64,000 bases of DNA from Acanthacorydalis orientalis (GCA_034766995.1 CM068315.1:9496510-9560509); one strand, 5' to 3'. Counted from the stretch's first letter, positions 51,253 through 63,689 are shown. Numbers and translations are program-made. Notes: a model not told the origin generated them from the sequence alone.

Positions 51253-52479
51253 CAATTCTAATTATTTGATTTCAACATACTTTTTTTGGAAAAAAAACAT
51301 TTTTTGTAGTAGCAAGTTAAAGATTTCAAAACAAAAATTTCAGTGTAAGAGGAATTTTAACGATATTAAATAATAATTATTGTGATTTTAACCAAATTCG
51401 CTTTTATAAATATATTTTTCAATTCCGCACTAAAAATTTCAATTACGCTAATCTACAGAAAAGTCATATTTTTTATCTCTTACATTTTATTGCTCTGAAC
51501 ATGAAGTTATTTCAATTGATATGCACTTAAATAAAAATCAAATCGATAATAAATTATTGAACGTTTCTAATGAGAATTAAAGGGTGAAAAATTCACTTGT
51601 AAAACTGAATGTAACCGCAATGTTAATGTGTATTTTGATAAATTATTTTATTTATAAGAAGTAATTAGATTTCTGATTATAAATTTGTATTCAAGTTAAA
51701 TAGATTTAAGAACACAATCGAAATACAATTTCGGGAATTGTTTACTGAGTTTCATTTTTCGTAGAAGTAATAATATTGTGAGATTAATTTCAAGTTTATG
51801 AAACATTTCTGTTATATATAAAATTTTCTCGATTAGTTATAGATGTTCTACTATAAATAGAGATAAAAATATATGTTGTACTGCAATTCTTTTGTCATGA
51901 AAAATGTATATATTTTTTATTTTTAACGATTTATTAAAATTTGAAAACAGTGTTTATTTTGTCAAAATTTATTTATATAAATAAACATTTTTCAATAAAT
52001 TTGTTTTGAAAAACATTCTTAATTATCTAATAAAATATGTTTTTAATTTAATAAGAGATTGATTGATAATTTATAAAAATATGTATTTATGAAAGAATTG
52101 AAAAATGGAACATGAAGGCCTAGAATAAATTAACTGATTACAAATCTATTAAATAGGGAAAGAATTGTTAATAAAAATAGTTTAATAAATAAAATAAAAA
52201 AAAAGTGGTATAAAATATTTCATATCTATTCCTTTTTTAAATATTTTTCACTCGATTACATGACATTTCATTTATAAAATTTATAACCAATGAATGTATA
52301 TAATGCTTTTTAAGTTACAAACTAAACTAATATTTAATTTGAAAAATAAATGAAGATATGAATTGAAAATAATTTCAATTATATACTTGTGAAAAGTGTG
52401 TTCGAAAAGTGAATACAAATCGTATATGAGAAGTGAATAATCTAGTATCGGAACAATGTCAGTCTCCCAATAACTCTAG
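49961..52479. other. AT-rich spacer
   Basis: About 2.5 kb with TA tracts at 49975-49990, 50559-50596 and 51223-51250. No recognisable gene. A mariner-end-like stretch near 50265 was considered and rejected. Confidence 0.5.
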
Positions 52480-52830
52480 AATACATTTCAAACAATTACG
52501 ATGCAAATTTTAAATCGTGCCGTCAGCTAAAGTGATCCAATATATACACACTGTGTTTTTGCATCACTGTTAATTAGCGGTAATTAGCTATCATCTTCCA
52601 TTTGACGAAATCAAACATAATTAACTTATTCAGCCGTTTAACTTCGTTTCCGTTAAACGAACGCGTCAAGATTTTCGTCTCAACATTATGTAAATGCGAT
52701 GTTCTCATGGTTTTCGTAACTTTATTTACACTCGCCCCATTTCCCACCTCTTTAATTCTATTTGGATATTATGGAAAAATCGTTTCGACATCTTTAATAG
52801 GGGGACGCAAACGTTTGTGAATATTATACG
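52480..52830. promoter_or_regulatory. Candidate enhancer-like island with POU and homeodomain motifs
   Basis: Within about 200 bp there is an octamer-type ATGCAAAT at 52501-52508, two TAATTAGC sites at 52571 and 52581 exactly 10 bp apart, TAATTAA at 52618, a perfect 8-bp inverted repeat CGTTTAAC/GTTAAACG at 52635-52659, and ATGTAAATGC at 52688. The block is GC-richer than its flanks. Clustering of such sites is typical of developmental enhancers, but AT-rich motifs are expected by chance in this DNA, so only conservation would prove function. Confidence 0.35.
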
Positions 52831-53373
52831 ATGAGCACTGTTTGTATTGTCACAAAGAAACTCAAAGACTGGGAAAGCGTTACAAAGTTAAATCATATTC
52901 AAAATGTTATTCAAAGAAGTTGTAGCACATTCTCATTTCGTTTCATTTTTACTTGCAAATATTTATTAAATATTTAATAACAAGGATCTCAATTTGCTAT
53001 TATTTTTTATCCTGCAGTGAAAATCAAAATATTTAACTTCTATTTTATATCATTGAGAATTATACAGACCTAATTTTATTTACATATTTAGAATTAATAG
53101 TGTATTGATTTTTCAGTTTAGACTTTTACATTCTTTTTTTTCATTTCAGGTTAATTGTTGAGTTTATCTTACAGGTATAGAGCATTACTAGAATTGTAAT
53201 CAAAATGTTCAAGTTAAATACATAAAAGTTTAAAATAATGTTATCTCTGTTATAAACAATTCATAAACAATTATAATTAACTCATAGAATTAATAGATCA
53301 AATGATTTTTTAAGAACATAAAAATAATTTTAAAACAGATATTCTATCATTATTTTAAATCATTTTACATCTG
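52831..53373. other. AT-rich spacer
   Basis: Nothing recognisable. Confidence 0.5.
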
Positions 53374-53932
53374 TTAGGTTGCTAGATAAATAATTGAAGT
53401 TTATGACCTTCAAATTAATATACATTTTTCAATTTAAATGGTTTTAAGGGGTCCAGAACTGTTGGATGACTAATGATTAACTTTTGTGTAAGCTTTCAAA
53501 TTACTGTGCGTTGTTTTGGTTCAAATAACGCTTTCAGTTGGTCGTTATGAACTGAAGAAGGACACCCACGACCTTCTTCATCTTCAAGGCTCTCGTACCC
53601 AGTACATTTTTTTTTGAATGACCATTCCACTGTATGTTCCTTAATAGTACCCACATCAAAAGCATCAGTTAGTTTACGAGCAGTGTATGCTGCTTTACCA
53701 CCCGATTTGAAATCATATAAAATTTTTCTTATTAGCTTCTCTTCCATCTTTAATTCAATAGCCCGATTTGAAGCAAGATTAATAATAAAACCTAAGTCAA
53801 TATTACCTAAATACAGGCCTAAAGATGTACATTAAAATAATATTAATGTGAACACAATGAAATGACAGTTTTATAGAAAAAATAAGGTTAAAATTCAGAA
53901 AACAAAAATCGAAATTATTTGTCGACCAAGCA
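53374..53932 (-). mobile_element. Short mariner deletion derivative, copy 3
   Basis: The element's 3' end is at 53374 (TTAGGTTGCTAGATAAATAA) and its 5' end near 53932, where the tip is eroded (ATTATTTGTCGACCAAG). Length is about 559 bp. It has the same layout as copies at 18075 and 56487: leader, transposase N-terminal relic, common deletion junction, 3' end. Confidence 0.8.
53445..53747 (-). pseudogene. mariner transposase N-terminal fragment
   Basis: The minus-strand frame opens at the ATG at 53747 and stays open for 83 codons (to 53496). It shows LIRKILYDFKSGGKAAYTAR, DAFDVGTIKEHTVEW and then KKKCTGYESLEDEEGRG and SSVHNDQLKALF, the paired DNA-binding motifs of mariner transposase. It stops at VI, after which the sequence HPTVLDPLKT can be read in another frame before the deletion junction. 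This is the best preserved N-terminal fragment of the four; the catalytic domain is absent. Confidence 0.8.
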
Positions 53933-55369
53933 ATAAAATAATTTGTTACGCACAATATTACTCTGAATTAAATTGGAGATAATGGCACCCGGTTGTGAGA
54001 GATAGACTGATCGCCAAGTATTAAATAATGTTGAAAAACTTATCAGGAGAAAAAATATAAAAATATAATGTGGTGTTTTTAATATAACACTAAACAATCT
54101 TAGTTTATTTGGAAATATCTATTATCATTTCAATATCATTACCATTATGTTTCCACCTCCAACAGTAGATTTTTTTTAAAGAGTTCATCAAATCCATTTT
54201 ATTTTTTGGTACCGTTTTCTTACAATTCAGTTCTGATACTGTGGCTAAATTCATTTTCACAAATGAATATTTTTTCACATCGCAAACCCCAAAATGTTTT
54301 TCTGGTCAAAAATGTTAAATAAATCATTATTGACCATTTTTATTTTGACCATTATTATTAACCATTATTTTTAATTTTAATTTATCGTTTTTTCTTTTGT
54401 ATTGACTCTGACATTTTAGCCGTTTGTTTGAATTTTCTAAATAAGAAAAAAATACTTGGAGAAAAACCTGGCGAATACCCTAATTAGGAAATAATTATAA
54501 TATGATTTTGTACACAATATTATTTTAATTAAAAAACAATATAGGAAATCACATTATTGTATTTGAGCGTAACGTTCTTGCATTTTCAAATTTTCAATTA
54601 TTTTTTGTGGGTAACCATTTTCAAGTACGATTCTGATTATTAAATATCAATTTCGTTTCAGTAATTCTCTTAAATGTTTAATATTCAAATCAGTTTATTT
54701 GCTTGAAAACTGTTTGATGTTTTATTATATCATTTTCTTTCGTTTTAATACTTCAAAAAACAATATGTACTTAAATCCCTCAGTAACTTATCAATTCTTT
54801 TAGAATGAAAACTATAGAATACGTAAATAGGCTTAAGAATAAATATTTTTAAATTTAATTGTCTATTGTGTCAAAAACGAGTATGCTGAAATTTTCCATT
54901 ACAGTTCTTTTAGAAAAAAATAATCGTATTGTTATATTTAATGTTGTGTTAAAATTTAAAATTATTATTAAATTTGCTCAAACTTCAAAGAAATAATTTG
55001 TCATGCACAACATATAAGGAAGTATTCATATTCTGTGTGCATGATTTTTATAAAATATGCGTGAATAATAAAGTTTAAAATCTAATTACAGCCAATAATA
55101 TTTTCTAAGATATAACTCTATTTATTGTTTAATAAAATAATACGTTTAAAATTGTAAGCAGTCCATTAAAATATATTCCAAGTTAGATTTACTTACAAGT
55201 GTAAATGTTAGAAATAATTTTACTCGTTATAATAAATTCGACTTAATTTTATTGTTAGTGGAAAATAGTTAAAACGAAACACAATGATTTTATTTACTAC
55301 ACTTTCATAAGTTGTTAAAGGTCATTGTACAATGAACTAAAATCACAATGCGGAACTACGTTATTCATC
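53933..55369. other. AT-rich spacer
   Basis: Contains a partial minus-strand R3 copy at 54228-54342. Otherwise no recognisable gene or repeat. Confidence 0.5.
54228..54342 (-). repeat. Dispersed repeat R3, partial copy
   Basis: On the minus strand, AATGATTTATTTAACATTTT then GACCAGAAAAACATTTTG aligns with the 3' half of R3. A TTCTGATACTGT word beside it resembles TTCTGACACTGT near 29404. Confidence 0.45.
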
Positions 55370-56000
55370 TTTCTTAACTGTCGCTGCAGCAGGTATATAT
55401 TATTTCACCTGAATAACACAGGAAGCAACAGAAGAGACGTGCAGAGTAGCAAATGGGTTGCTGTTGCTACTATTGCCGTTTGTATGTGAGCGAGTCGTCG
55501 TAATAGTGGTTTGAGCTCGTGTAGGTAGGCAGATGACGGGTGGTAGTCGTAGGTAGTTTGAAAAACGATGGAGGAATGGTTTTCGACGCTAGTTACTGCC
55601 GCCACACTACGCTGCTTGCGAAATGTTTTATGGCGACTAGGACAAATGAACGTCTTCCTTTATTTACACACTTTTTGTAACAAATGCACGGTGACGGGGG
55701 CGTTGAATTTCAGCCGTAACGCATACAGACAATGCGTTTGTAATGAAAGATACACGGTGGCGAGAGCGCTGTGCGGTTTTGTGTCGGGAACTGGCTTTTC
55801 AGTTGCAAGAATCATTTGCTGCCCTGTTTTGTCATAGAGAAGTGTGTCGCCTGTTTTGTGAAACGGCTTCCACACTACGTGTTGGTGGGGATTTTAAAGC
55901 TTCGCAGAAAACAACGAGACGAGTCGACGTTACTGATAAAAGTCGCCTCGCATTATATATTACCGTTCCCTGTTGTCTATGTGTTTTTTCCTCTCTGTAA
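55370..56000. other. Large GC-richer island
   Basis: About 630 bp of CpG-containing sequence with overlapping open frames in several frames (89 codons at 55568-55837; 107 at 55771-56094; 66 and 71 on the minus strand). No single frame dominates and none matches a family. It could hold an exon or promoter; I favour a conserved non-coding island. Confidence 0.35.
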
Positions 56001-56119
56001 GGTGATTTTTACGTTTGTGGTATGTGATAAAAACATTAATGGAGTTTTGCTACAATCTCTATTCTTTGTTTGTAACATAGTACACACATTTTGACGAATT
56101 ACTTTTAGAGAGTTCTTGT

Positions 56120-56124
56120 GATAA

Positions 56125-56208
<84 letters not shown>
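56120..56208. repeat. (CA)n-(TA)n microsatellite
   Basis: CA to about 56141, then TA to 56208. Confidence 0.95.
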
Positions 56209-56210
<2 letters not shown>

Positions 56211-56486
56211 CTATTCTTTCTAGATAATTTGATTTTAACATTCGAACACTTTATTTCCAGGAAAGATTCAGGTTCATTTTTTCGATATTATTTATATTTT
56301 ATTAAGTTAATTTAATAATTATTTAAAATGTTTAATTTATCGTATACTAAATTTTAAATTGCTTTTGAATTAAAAATATTATTTTATAAGGTTTCCGGGA
56401 TTAAAATATTTAGAAGTAAATTAATTTATAAGACTACTTTATTTCAATATTATTAGTAAATACTGAATATTTATTTTTAAAATATA

Positions 56487-57014
56487 TTAGGTTGGTAAGA
56501 AAATAAATACGGTTGTTGTTTTCTAAATTCTAACCATATTTTTTTCAATGAAAGTGTCATTTCATTGTATTCATGTTAATATCATTTTAAAATGCATTTT
56601 TTGGTGTATATTTTGGTAAAATCGACTTTGGTTTTGTTTTTAATTTTACTTCAAATTAGATTAATGTATTAAAGATGGAAAACAAGCAAATAAGATTACT
56701 TTTTTGTATGAGTTTAAAACGGGTGTTTATGCAATGGAAACTGCTCGTAAACGGTGCAATGGTGGTTCTAAACATTTCGTGTTAGAGATGAGAGCTTTGA
56801 ATGTGAAGAAGGTCGCGAGTAGTCGTCTTTTTTCAGTTAATAACGACCAACTGAATATGTTAGTTGAATCAGAACTACTCACAACAATTTGAGAAAATAC
56901 GCACAAGTTAAGCATTACTCATTCAACAGTTTTGGACCACTTAAAACCACTTAAATTAAAAAAAAATACTTGCATTTGAAGATTATATATCGCAATTATT
57001 TTTCTACCAATCTA
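56487..57014 (+). mobile_element. Short mariner deletion derivative, copy 4
   Basis: TA-flanked. The left end is TTAGGTTGGTAAGAAAATAA and the right end the complement (GCAATTATTTTTCTACCAAT). At 528 bp it is the shortest copy, having lost about 40 bp more within the helix-turn-helix region. Same main deletion junction as the other copies. Confidence 0.83.
56675..56962 (+). pseudogene. mariner transposase N-terminal fragment
   Basis: Starts at the ATG at 56675 (MENKQIRL), then shifts frame. LYEFKTG and METARKRCNGGSKHFV are readable in a second frame, where the missing 40 bp joins the first helix-turn-helix directly to the GAATGGTGG-type segment. VNNDQLNMLVESE and STVLDHLKPL follow, then the deletion junction. 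Inactive. Confidence 0.75.
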
Positions 57015-57399
57015 TACAATAAAACTCATGTAGTTCCATACAAAAAGCTTACTTTTCTGAAAAAAATAAATTAACATATTATTATTATACATTTCAAAAT
57101 AATAATAAAATTTATATTATTTTATTCAAATTGGTTCTTGAATACCATTTTCACAAATACTGAGTTCTTTAAATTATAATTAAGCAGATATGAATGTAAT
57201 GTTTTCATTTCTAAGAAAGTTATTCACAAGAAAATATATATAATAAAACCATAAATGACACTGATAAATAACGTTGGTATAAAAATCAGTAATTCAGCAC
57301 ATTTATTAAGTAAACATTTCAAGCGAATATCGTAATAAAAAATTGAATGGATATTGAAAGAAAAAAAATATACAGCCAATATAACGTGACATTCTATTT
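57015..57399. other. AT-rich spacer
   Basis: Nothing recognisable. Confidence 0.5.
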
Positions 57400-57610
57400 T
57401 ATCCACGTGGCTTGAAGAATAAATTTTGGTTGAAAGTACGTGTTAGAGGTATAACTCACGTACTACATAGAAAAGCATCGTCAAAATATAAGGGATACAC
57501 ACAGTTTGTAGTGTTTTTAGTATTTTTAGTCACCGTCGGCGATGCTGGGTACATCTGTTACCGAAGATGTGCACGGTTGTTATGACAAAAGGAAATGAAT
57601 TTTACTTAAA
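57400..57610. promoter_or_regulatory. GC-richer island with CACGTG and hairpin
   Basis: An E-box CACGTG lies at 57404-57409. Thirty bases on, AGTACGTG (57435-57442) pairs with CACGTACT (57457-57464), a perfect 8-bp inverted repeat with a 14-nt loop. CpG-rich words continue to 57580. A bHLH-bound element or a structured RNA piece is possible; neither is proven. Confidence 0.3.
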
Positions 57611-57715
57611 TGTAATTGTTCAATCGAGTCCAATCAAATCTGAGTGTTTCGAACAAGTAAATAAAATTACAAGCGATATTTGAAAAGAAATAATATCTCT
57701 ATTTCTCTCTATTTT

Positions 57716-57755
<40 letters not shown>

Positions 57756-58149
57756 GTGTATTTCATATGTATTGGTAATAGTTCAAATTATTATCAATTA
57801 CATTAAAATTAAAATCTTAATCATGTAAATTGAATATTTTTTTTTAAGTAAAATATTTAAATTCTAAATATGTATTTAAACATTTTATTTAATTTTTCTT
57901 TACATTTACGATACATCATTTAGTAATGTGTTAAAGTAAATTGATGATTAGCAGGAAATTTTATTCCACTATTAACATTTTTTGTTTTTAACAGTTTTTC
58001 TTGTTAAATGACTTGTTTCCTATTATTTCTTGTACTTTCCTTAATATACGTCGATTTAATAAAGCATTTACATGTAAGAAATGAAAGCATTTAAAGACAA
58101 AAAAGTATATACGCATTGTACTTTTCTCGGAAAGACATAAATGTCAGTG
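57611..58149. other. AT-rich spacer with (TA)n at 57719-57750
   Basis: No gene recognised. Confidence 0.5.
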
Positions 58150-58700
58150 TGACGATGACTATACGAAACTGTGATAGAATCTGGTATGAGGATATATTGC
58201 ACAGTGATAGTGTTGTAGCAGGACATGGTGGGCTTGGTCGCCAACGAAACAGCTTTGAGGCAGTTTCAGGCGAGCGGAGAGATTCTTGAGTCGTGCTATG
58301 TTCGCGTAACTTCTCCATCACAACAACGCGGCTAATTAAGCAGCGAGGGCCGAGGCAGTTAATTACGACGCCACAGAGCGGCAAATTAATTCCAACCCCT
58401 CGATCTCTAACTCATCGTCGTGGCACAACGGCAGCCAGTCGAACATAGTATCAGTGAGCGCGCTGGATACAACAATTGGTGGCAGGAACTCGATGAATTG
58501 AATAGCGACGGAGTGTCCTCGAGATACAATGTACAAAACGGAAGCTATGATAATGCCCTTTGACTACACAGATATAACAACGGAGCTACCTCGTTAACGA
58601 CACTTTCTGTTACGGCTTGAACATAAATTCTCTGATGCGATTCGATCAAATACACATGACGATGAAACTACTGCAGACTAGTTTTAAAACGACAGCACTG
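58150..58700. other. GC-richer island with TAATTA sites and exon-like frames
   Basis: Three TAATTA-type sites lie at 58333, 58360 and about 58385. From 58411 one plus frame is open for 51 codons to a stop at 58562-58564, containing RAGYNNWWQELDELNSDG; a second overlapping frame from ATG at about 58528 reads MYKTEAMIMPFDYTDITTEL and then stops. A CTAAC branch-like word at 58407 and CAG at 58431 could form a 3' splice site, but the pyrimidine tract is poor. No family is recognised; a regulatory island is as likely as an exon. Confidence 0.25.
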
Positions 58701-59165
58701 ATGGGTATTTGTCAGTTGTCGTTTGTAGAATTGTTGGAAATTGTGTTTTTGTAAGTAAAATTTAAAGTATTGATAAGAGATGTATGATTATATTATGCAA
58801 ACATTTTTCAGAATGTTTAATCAGAATGTTTGCATGTTTTTACATGAAGTTGTAATTGTATGGACACAAAAATTATAAAAAGACAAATGTATAAATATTA
58901 TTTCAGAGAAATAATTCCACTATGATTATAGACTTAAAAAAATATCGAAGATATGAATTATATTTATTTAAAAAATTAAATAAATAATTACAAACGTAAA
59001 TATTTTTGAATTAATTCCTTATCTTATGTACTTTGATACACACACACACACACACAAACACATATATATATATATATATATATTTAATTGACATTTAAAC
59101 ACCTAAAATTTTCAAAATTCAACTTAGTAAGTGGACCTCTTACTAAATAAAATATGAGTATATTT

Positions 59166-59217
<52 letters not shown>

Positions 59218-59714
59218 GTATATATGAGATTTTTGAGACGCGTCTAATATTCTTATTAGCATATTTTATCAATGTTCAGTATGTCAACGAATTCTTTGTC
59301 TCGTGTATTTTTAGAAGAAAAAGAGAAGTCACAGGACAATGAATATACACAATTGTGTTGTTACGATAACAGAGCAAAAGACATGGCTGGAAAAAAGAAT
59401 CGTGGAGGAAAAAAACTTTCTCATTTTATTTCGTAGACCTCGAGATTTTTCAATAAATATATTATCATTTGAATAAATTTAACGTCTTCTTCTTGGAATC
59501 TAATTTGATTTGCATCAAGCTCAAAAAGTAGATTTAATTTTACTCACCCGGTACGTCGTACCCGAACGTCTGGTCGATTGTAACAGAGCAAGAACCGAGA
59601 AATTTAAAACACGAAGCCAAATAATTCGTACAATATATGCAAAGAATAATAATGAGATTTCAAACTCATCACAAAAGATGAGAGGGACCAGATTAAAATC
59701 AGCTAGAAATCTAT

Positions 59715-59769
<55 letters not shown>

Positions 59770-59872
59770 TATAGAATTATTAATAGATAATGTATATAGC
59801 GAAACTTTTATTTTATTTTAGTTCGTAAGTCACTTTTTAAGTTTATTATTTTCCAATAAGTATTGTATTAAG
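58701..59872. other. AT-rich spacer with microsatellites
   Basis: CA/TA at 59038-59082, TA at 59171-59214 and TA at 59721-59767. A slightly more complex part is at 59480-59720 with a frame of no known family. Confidence 0.5.
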
Positions 59873-60197
59873 TACCGTATCATACCGAGTATAAGACTAG
59901 GGTTTTTTTCTATAGATTTTTATTAAAAAAAAAACAAAGGTAGTTTTATATTCTGATCCTCAGAAGTTCAGTCTGGTACGCCACAGTAGGCATTTTAAAT
60001 ATGTATTTGAATAATTTTTGTAAATATTACTTTCTATTAAAACGTAAACGAATATTTTTTTATCGTTTTCTTTGGGAAAAACTGCGAGCCGTCTTATAAT
60101 TAGGGTTTTAAAAGAATGTTTTTTTTTTTGATTTATTTAGAAAATACTGGGACTTCTTTCACAATTGGGGTTGTCTTATATTCGAGCTAGTACGGTA
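59873..60197. mobile_element. Miniature inverted-repeat element, about 0.33 kb
   Basis: Left end TACCGTATCATACCGAGTAT then AAGAC; the right end is the complement of TACCGTACTAGCTCGAATAT then AAGAC. The first 7 bp and the TATAAGAC word agree in both arms. There is a further AATACTGGGACTTC word inside and a TCTTATAATTAGGGTT second copy near 60092, so the sub-terminal TATAAGAC motif occurs more than twice. No coding capacity. Superfamily unassigned. Confidence 0.65.
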
Positions 60198-60607
60198 CAT
60201 AACAAATTTTATGTTATAATAATTGCCTTTAATTTCATTTGTATCGTCAGATGATATGGGATAAAATTTTTAATTTCATAAAACAATTAAACTTCAAACA
60301 ATCACCATACATTTCAACCACTAAAAGTTTGTACATAAGTTTAATTATTTATATGATAAAAATAAAAGTCTCTTGAAATATTTTATATATTTCGATGTGC
60401 TACTGATAGCGATTACTTAACGATAATTTTTAAAATAGTTGTTAAATATTAAAATTTAACAAAAAATAATCTTCTGTCATAATAATTATTAATTGATGTA
60501 ATGACTGAAATGTTTTAATAAGAACAAACACTTGTTATTTATTTGAAAGTTGATAAAAGATTGAAAACGAAAGCAATGGATTTTAAACGTAAGAAGTAAT
60601 ATTTTTT

Positions 60608-60656
<49 letters not shown>

Positions 60657-60689
60657 TTATGAATGTATGTATATGGGCCTATATACATA
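60198..60689. other. AT-rich spacer with (TA)n at 60614-60652
   Basis: Nothing else recognisable. Confidence 0.5.
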
Positions 60690-61260
60690 ATGTAATAAGT
60701 AACTTCAAGTTTTGATCGCTCCCCATTCAAGTATATTAAAAAATAAAACACGCTCGGTCGACATGTACATAAAAAGAATATATAACCGCGCTCGCGGGCT
60801 CACACACTCTTACCGACACAAACAAAAAAGGCTATACACAATTGCCTTGGGAAATGAACAACGGCTCTGTATGTCGAAAAGTCCCTAATTTTCCAAATAC
60901 AGTAAACGAAGAAAACGTAATCTGACCTGATATATAATTCACGCAACAAAGTAGGACATATGTTGTAGTTAAAAAGCCAAGAGACTAGTGTAACGTACAA
61001 AATATATAGAGGTATAAAAAACGGTACGACGAGAATTCTGGTCGAATTGAAATGTGCAACATTTTTTTCGGGTTGCGCGCCGCCGCCATCGGCGTCGCTA
61101 CTACAATCTAAATGCGAGATAAACGTACTAAAGTAAGCTTCTTATTTTTCACCTTGAAAACTAAAACGGAGTGATGATTCACAAAAACGAGCAGATAAGT
61201 ACTGCATAATAAATATGGTGAAGCGTTGAAGACGAATAAATGCTACAAAAGCTGCGCGAA
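60690..61260. other. GC-richer island
   Basis: Contains TATATAACCGCGCTCGCGGG near 60779, where CCGCG and CGCGG can form a tight hairpin after a TATA-like word, and GCGCGCCGCCGCCATCGGCG at 61074-61093 with a GCCGCCAT word like the Pho/YY1 motif. No coding frame is convincing. Possibly promoter or regulatory sequence. Confidence 0.3.
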
Positions 61261-62481
61261 TGCGTATGAATGAATAAATGCTCTTTTTGTTTGGGAACTT
61301 ATTCATTCATTGATGATAAAATATCGTTATCCATTCGTATATTAAATACTTATAATTAATCGGATGATAATCTTAAGAAATTAAACCATTGTAGAATTGA
61401 GTGCAGATTAGTATTCAGTTGAATTTATTTTCAATGTTGAGATAAGTTCAACATTGTTAATCGTTCAAATAATAAAAGACAATTATTTAAATTTTATTAT
61501 ACATATATTTACATTAACATTTTCTAGAATTATTTTAATGAAGCTAATTTAAAAATCATTTCTCAAAATGAATAAGGTTTGTAAACTTACAAAAAAACAC
61601 ACAATAAATACAATGTTGCCATAGCTAACAACAGAGAGTAGAATAAATAACAATATAACAACAAATAAATTGATAGCAAAAATGTCTTCGTTTTGTAAGA
61701 ATTGAAATTATCAGTTTTTTATGTAACAGAAATGTTTAAAATTTAATGGTTATTTTTTTGATCATAACAATTGAAATACGTCCTAACTTTGCATAAATCA
61801 GTCCAGAACCAGAGATTTTTAAGGAAAAAAGTTATAATTGGTAATATATTCCCCATTTTAGTCTCTTACTGAATGCAGATATATAATAGAATTAAATCGA
61901 CATATAATATTAAAATTCATTATGGTTTTTTTCGTATCTATTGAAAATATGTTATTTAGTTAATTTTTTTCTATAATTCTCTACTTCAATTTTATAGTTG
62001 TTATTATAACATTGTTATTTATGAAAGAGGGAATAACTAATCTTTTAGGATATTCCTCACAAGATCAATAAAATGAAATTCTTTAAATCGACAAACTTAT
62101 TCCTAGTTATATATATCCTAGTTTTCTCTATGTTAGTCTATCATTCCCAGTTTTTTTAGCAATTAACTAGGATGTATATGTACAATCTATGTCGGTTATC
62201 TTTGTGAAAAAATGGATTTCATTAAAAATTGTTATTAATGACTTATTATTCTATAATTTTAATTACTCGAACTCCATAAAAAATATATTTTTTATTTAAA
62301 GAAAATTCCAGTTCTGAGAAAATTAAATCAATTTTTAATAAATATATATCATACTTAAATATTAATGTATAAAATATAATAAAAAGTGTTTTTTAAAATT
62401 GAATATAAGTTATATACGATTCTTCAATATATTAAAATATTTCATTTTCTACAAAAAATTAAGGAATTACAATTAATAACT

Positions 62482-62489
<8 letters not shown>
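61261..62489. other. AT-rich spacer
   Basis: No supported feature. Confidence 0.5.

Positions 62490-62546
<57 letters not shown>
62490..62546. repeat. (TA)n microsatellite
   Basis: About 57 bp of TA. Confidence 0.95.
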
Positions 62547-62551
<5 letters not shown>

Positions 62552-62573
62552 TTATATTTAATATATGTAGTTT

Positions 62574-62776
62574 GATTAAATTTAGGCCTACACATGGAAA
62601 TGTTAAAAAGGATGCAGGGGTTAAGAAAAAGCATGTTATTTTTTATTTATTATTTAAGTTCAATTAAATACTCAAATAAAATTGAACTAAAATACTTAAT
62701 GGGGAATAACATGTTTTTCTAAAAAAATTTTTAGTTTTTTTTTTTAATTCTTTCGTATGGAACCCTTAGTTGAATC
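62574..62776 (+). mobile_element. Fold-back miniature element (R2), copy 3
   Basis: Starts GATTAAATTTAGGC and ends with the inverted TTAGTTGAATC. The inner arms CATGTTATT...TTCAATT and their complement meet at a central hairpin (AGTTCAATT...AATTGAACT). This copy shows the fold-back most clearly. Confidence 0.75.
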
Positions 62777-62784
62777 ACCCTCTA

Positions 62785-62791
62785 TATATAT

Positions 62792-62823
<32 letters not shown>

Positions 62824-62832
62824 CATATATAT
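62785..62832. repeat. TA/CA microsatellite
   Basis: TATATATATCACACACACAT and then TA to about 62832. Confidence 0.95.
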
Positions 62833-62865
62833 GACATTATGATATTATTGACGGGATTTAATAAC

Positions 62866-62901
62866 CTCAGCTGTCTAACCGCCCTAAAATCCCAAATTAC
62901 T
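62866..62901 (+). repeat. Short dispersed repeat R4, copy 2
   Basis: CTCAGCTGTC, then CGCCCTAAAATCCCAA, matching 3176-3211. Here GGGATTT at 62853 and AAATCCC nearby also form a short inverted pair. Confidence 0.5.
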
Positions 62902-63588
62902 AATTATATGATTGATTTTTAACGAATATTCTTAGTGATGAAGTGAAAACAATTTGTTTTACTATAATAATACAAAAAAACCCTGAAAAATTGGAGTATA
63001 TTAAAGTAGAGTTTCTAATTTCATTTCAATCAGTTACAGTTTCATAGACTTAAAATGTCAATGAAAATTATATATTTATATATTAGCAAGTTTTTTATCC
63101 TATGTATAATAATTAAATAATTGCTCAAACGGACTAATTTATTCATGGAAACTAAATCAATTTAATTCTATTTTATGTTTAAACATGTTTATATTGAATC
63201 TGATATAAAAAACAACTAATTATTATTTATTTATGAAAATTAAATATTCGAAAAACATTTCCGTCTAGAAGAATAATTTAACAGTACATTCATCCACGAT
63301 AATTATAATTTTTTTTCATGAAAAATTCAATTTCCATAATATGTTTTATTTATAAAAATAACTGCCCTTTTGAACATATTTTAAATACAATTAAAATATG
63401 ATCAGGTAAAAATCAAAATAAATACAAAAAACAACACGAAGAACAAATATATTCAAAAATTAATTACACACACGTACATCGAGTTTAACATTTTTGTCGA
63501 ATTAAAATTCATCACGAGACGATGTAGAATCGAATGAGAAATATGTGTAGCGGAATTTAAATAATGTATTATTCTCATGTAAAATCAG

Positions 63589-63589
<1 letters not shown>
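62902..63589. other. AT-rich spacer
   Basis: Nothing recognisable. Confidence 0.5.

Positions 63590-63645
<56 letters not shown>
63590..63645. repeat. (TA)n microsatellite
   Basis: About 55 bp of TA, followed by a short TG run. Confidence 0.95.
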
Positions 63646-63648
<3 letters not shown>

Positions 63649-63689
63649 CATGTGTGTGCAAGTAAAATATGTATAGGAAAGTAAATATC

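Noticed and set aside
55568..56094. 89- and 107-codon frames as genes
   Set aside because: Several frames are open at once in the same GC-richer block; none shows a domain or convincing exon borders.
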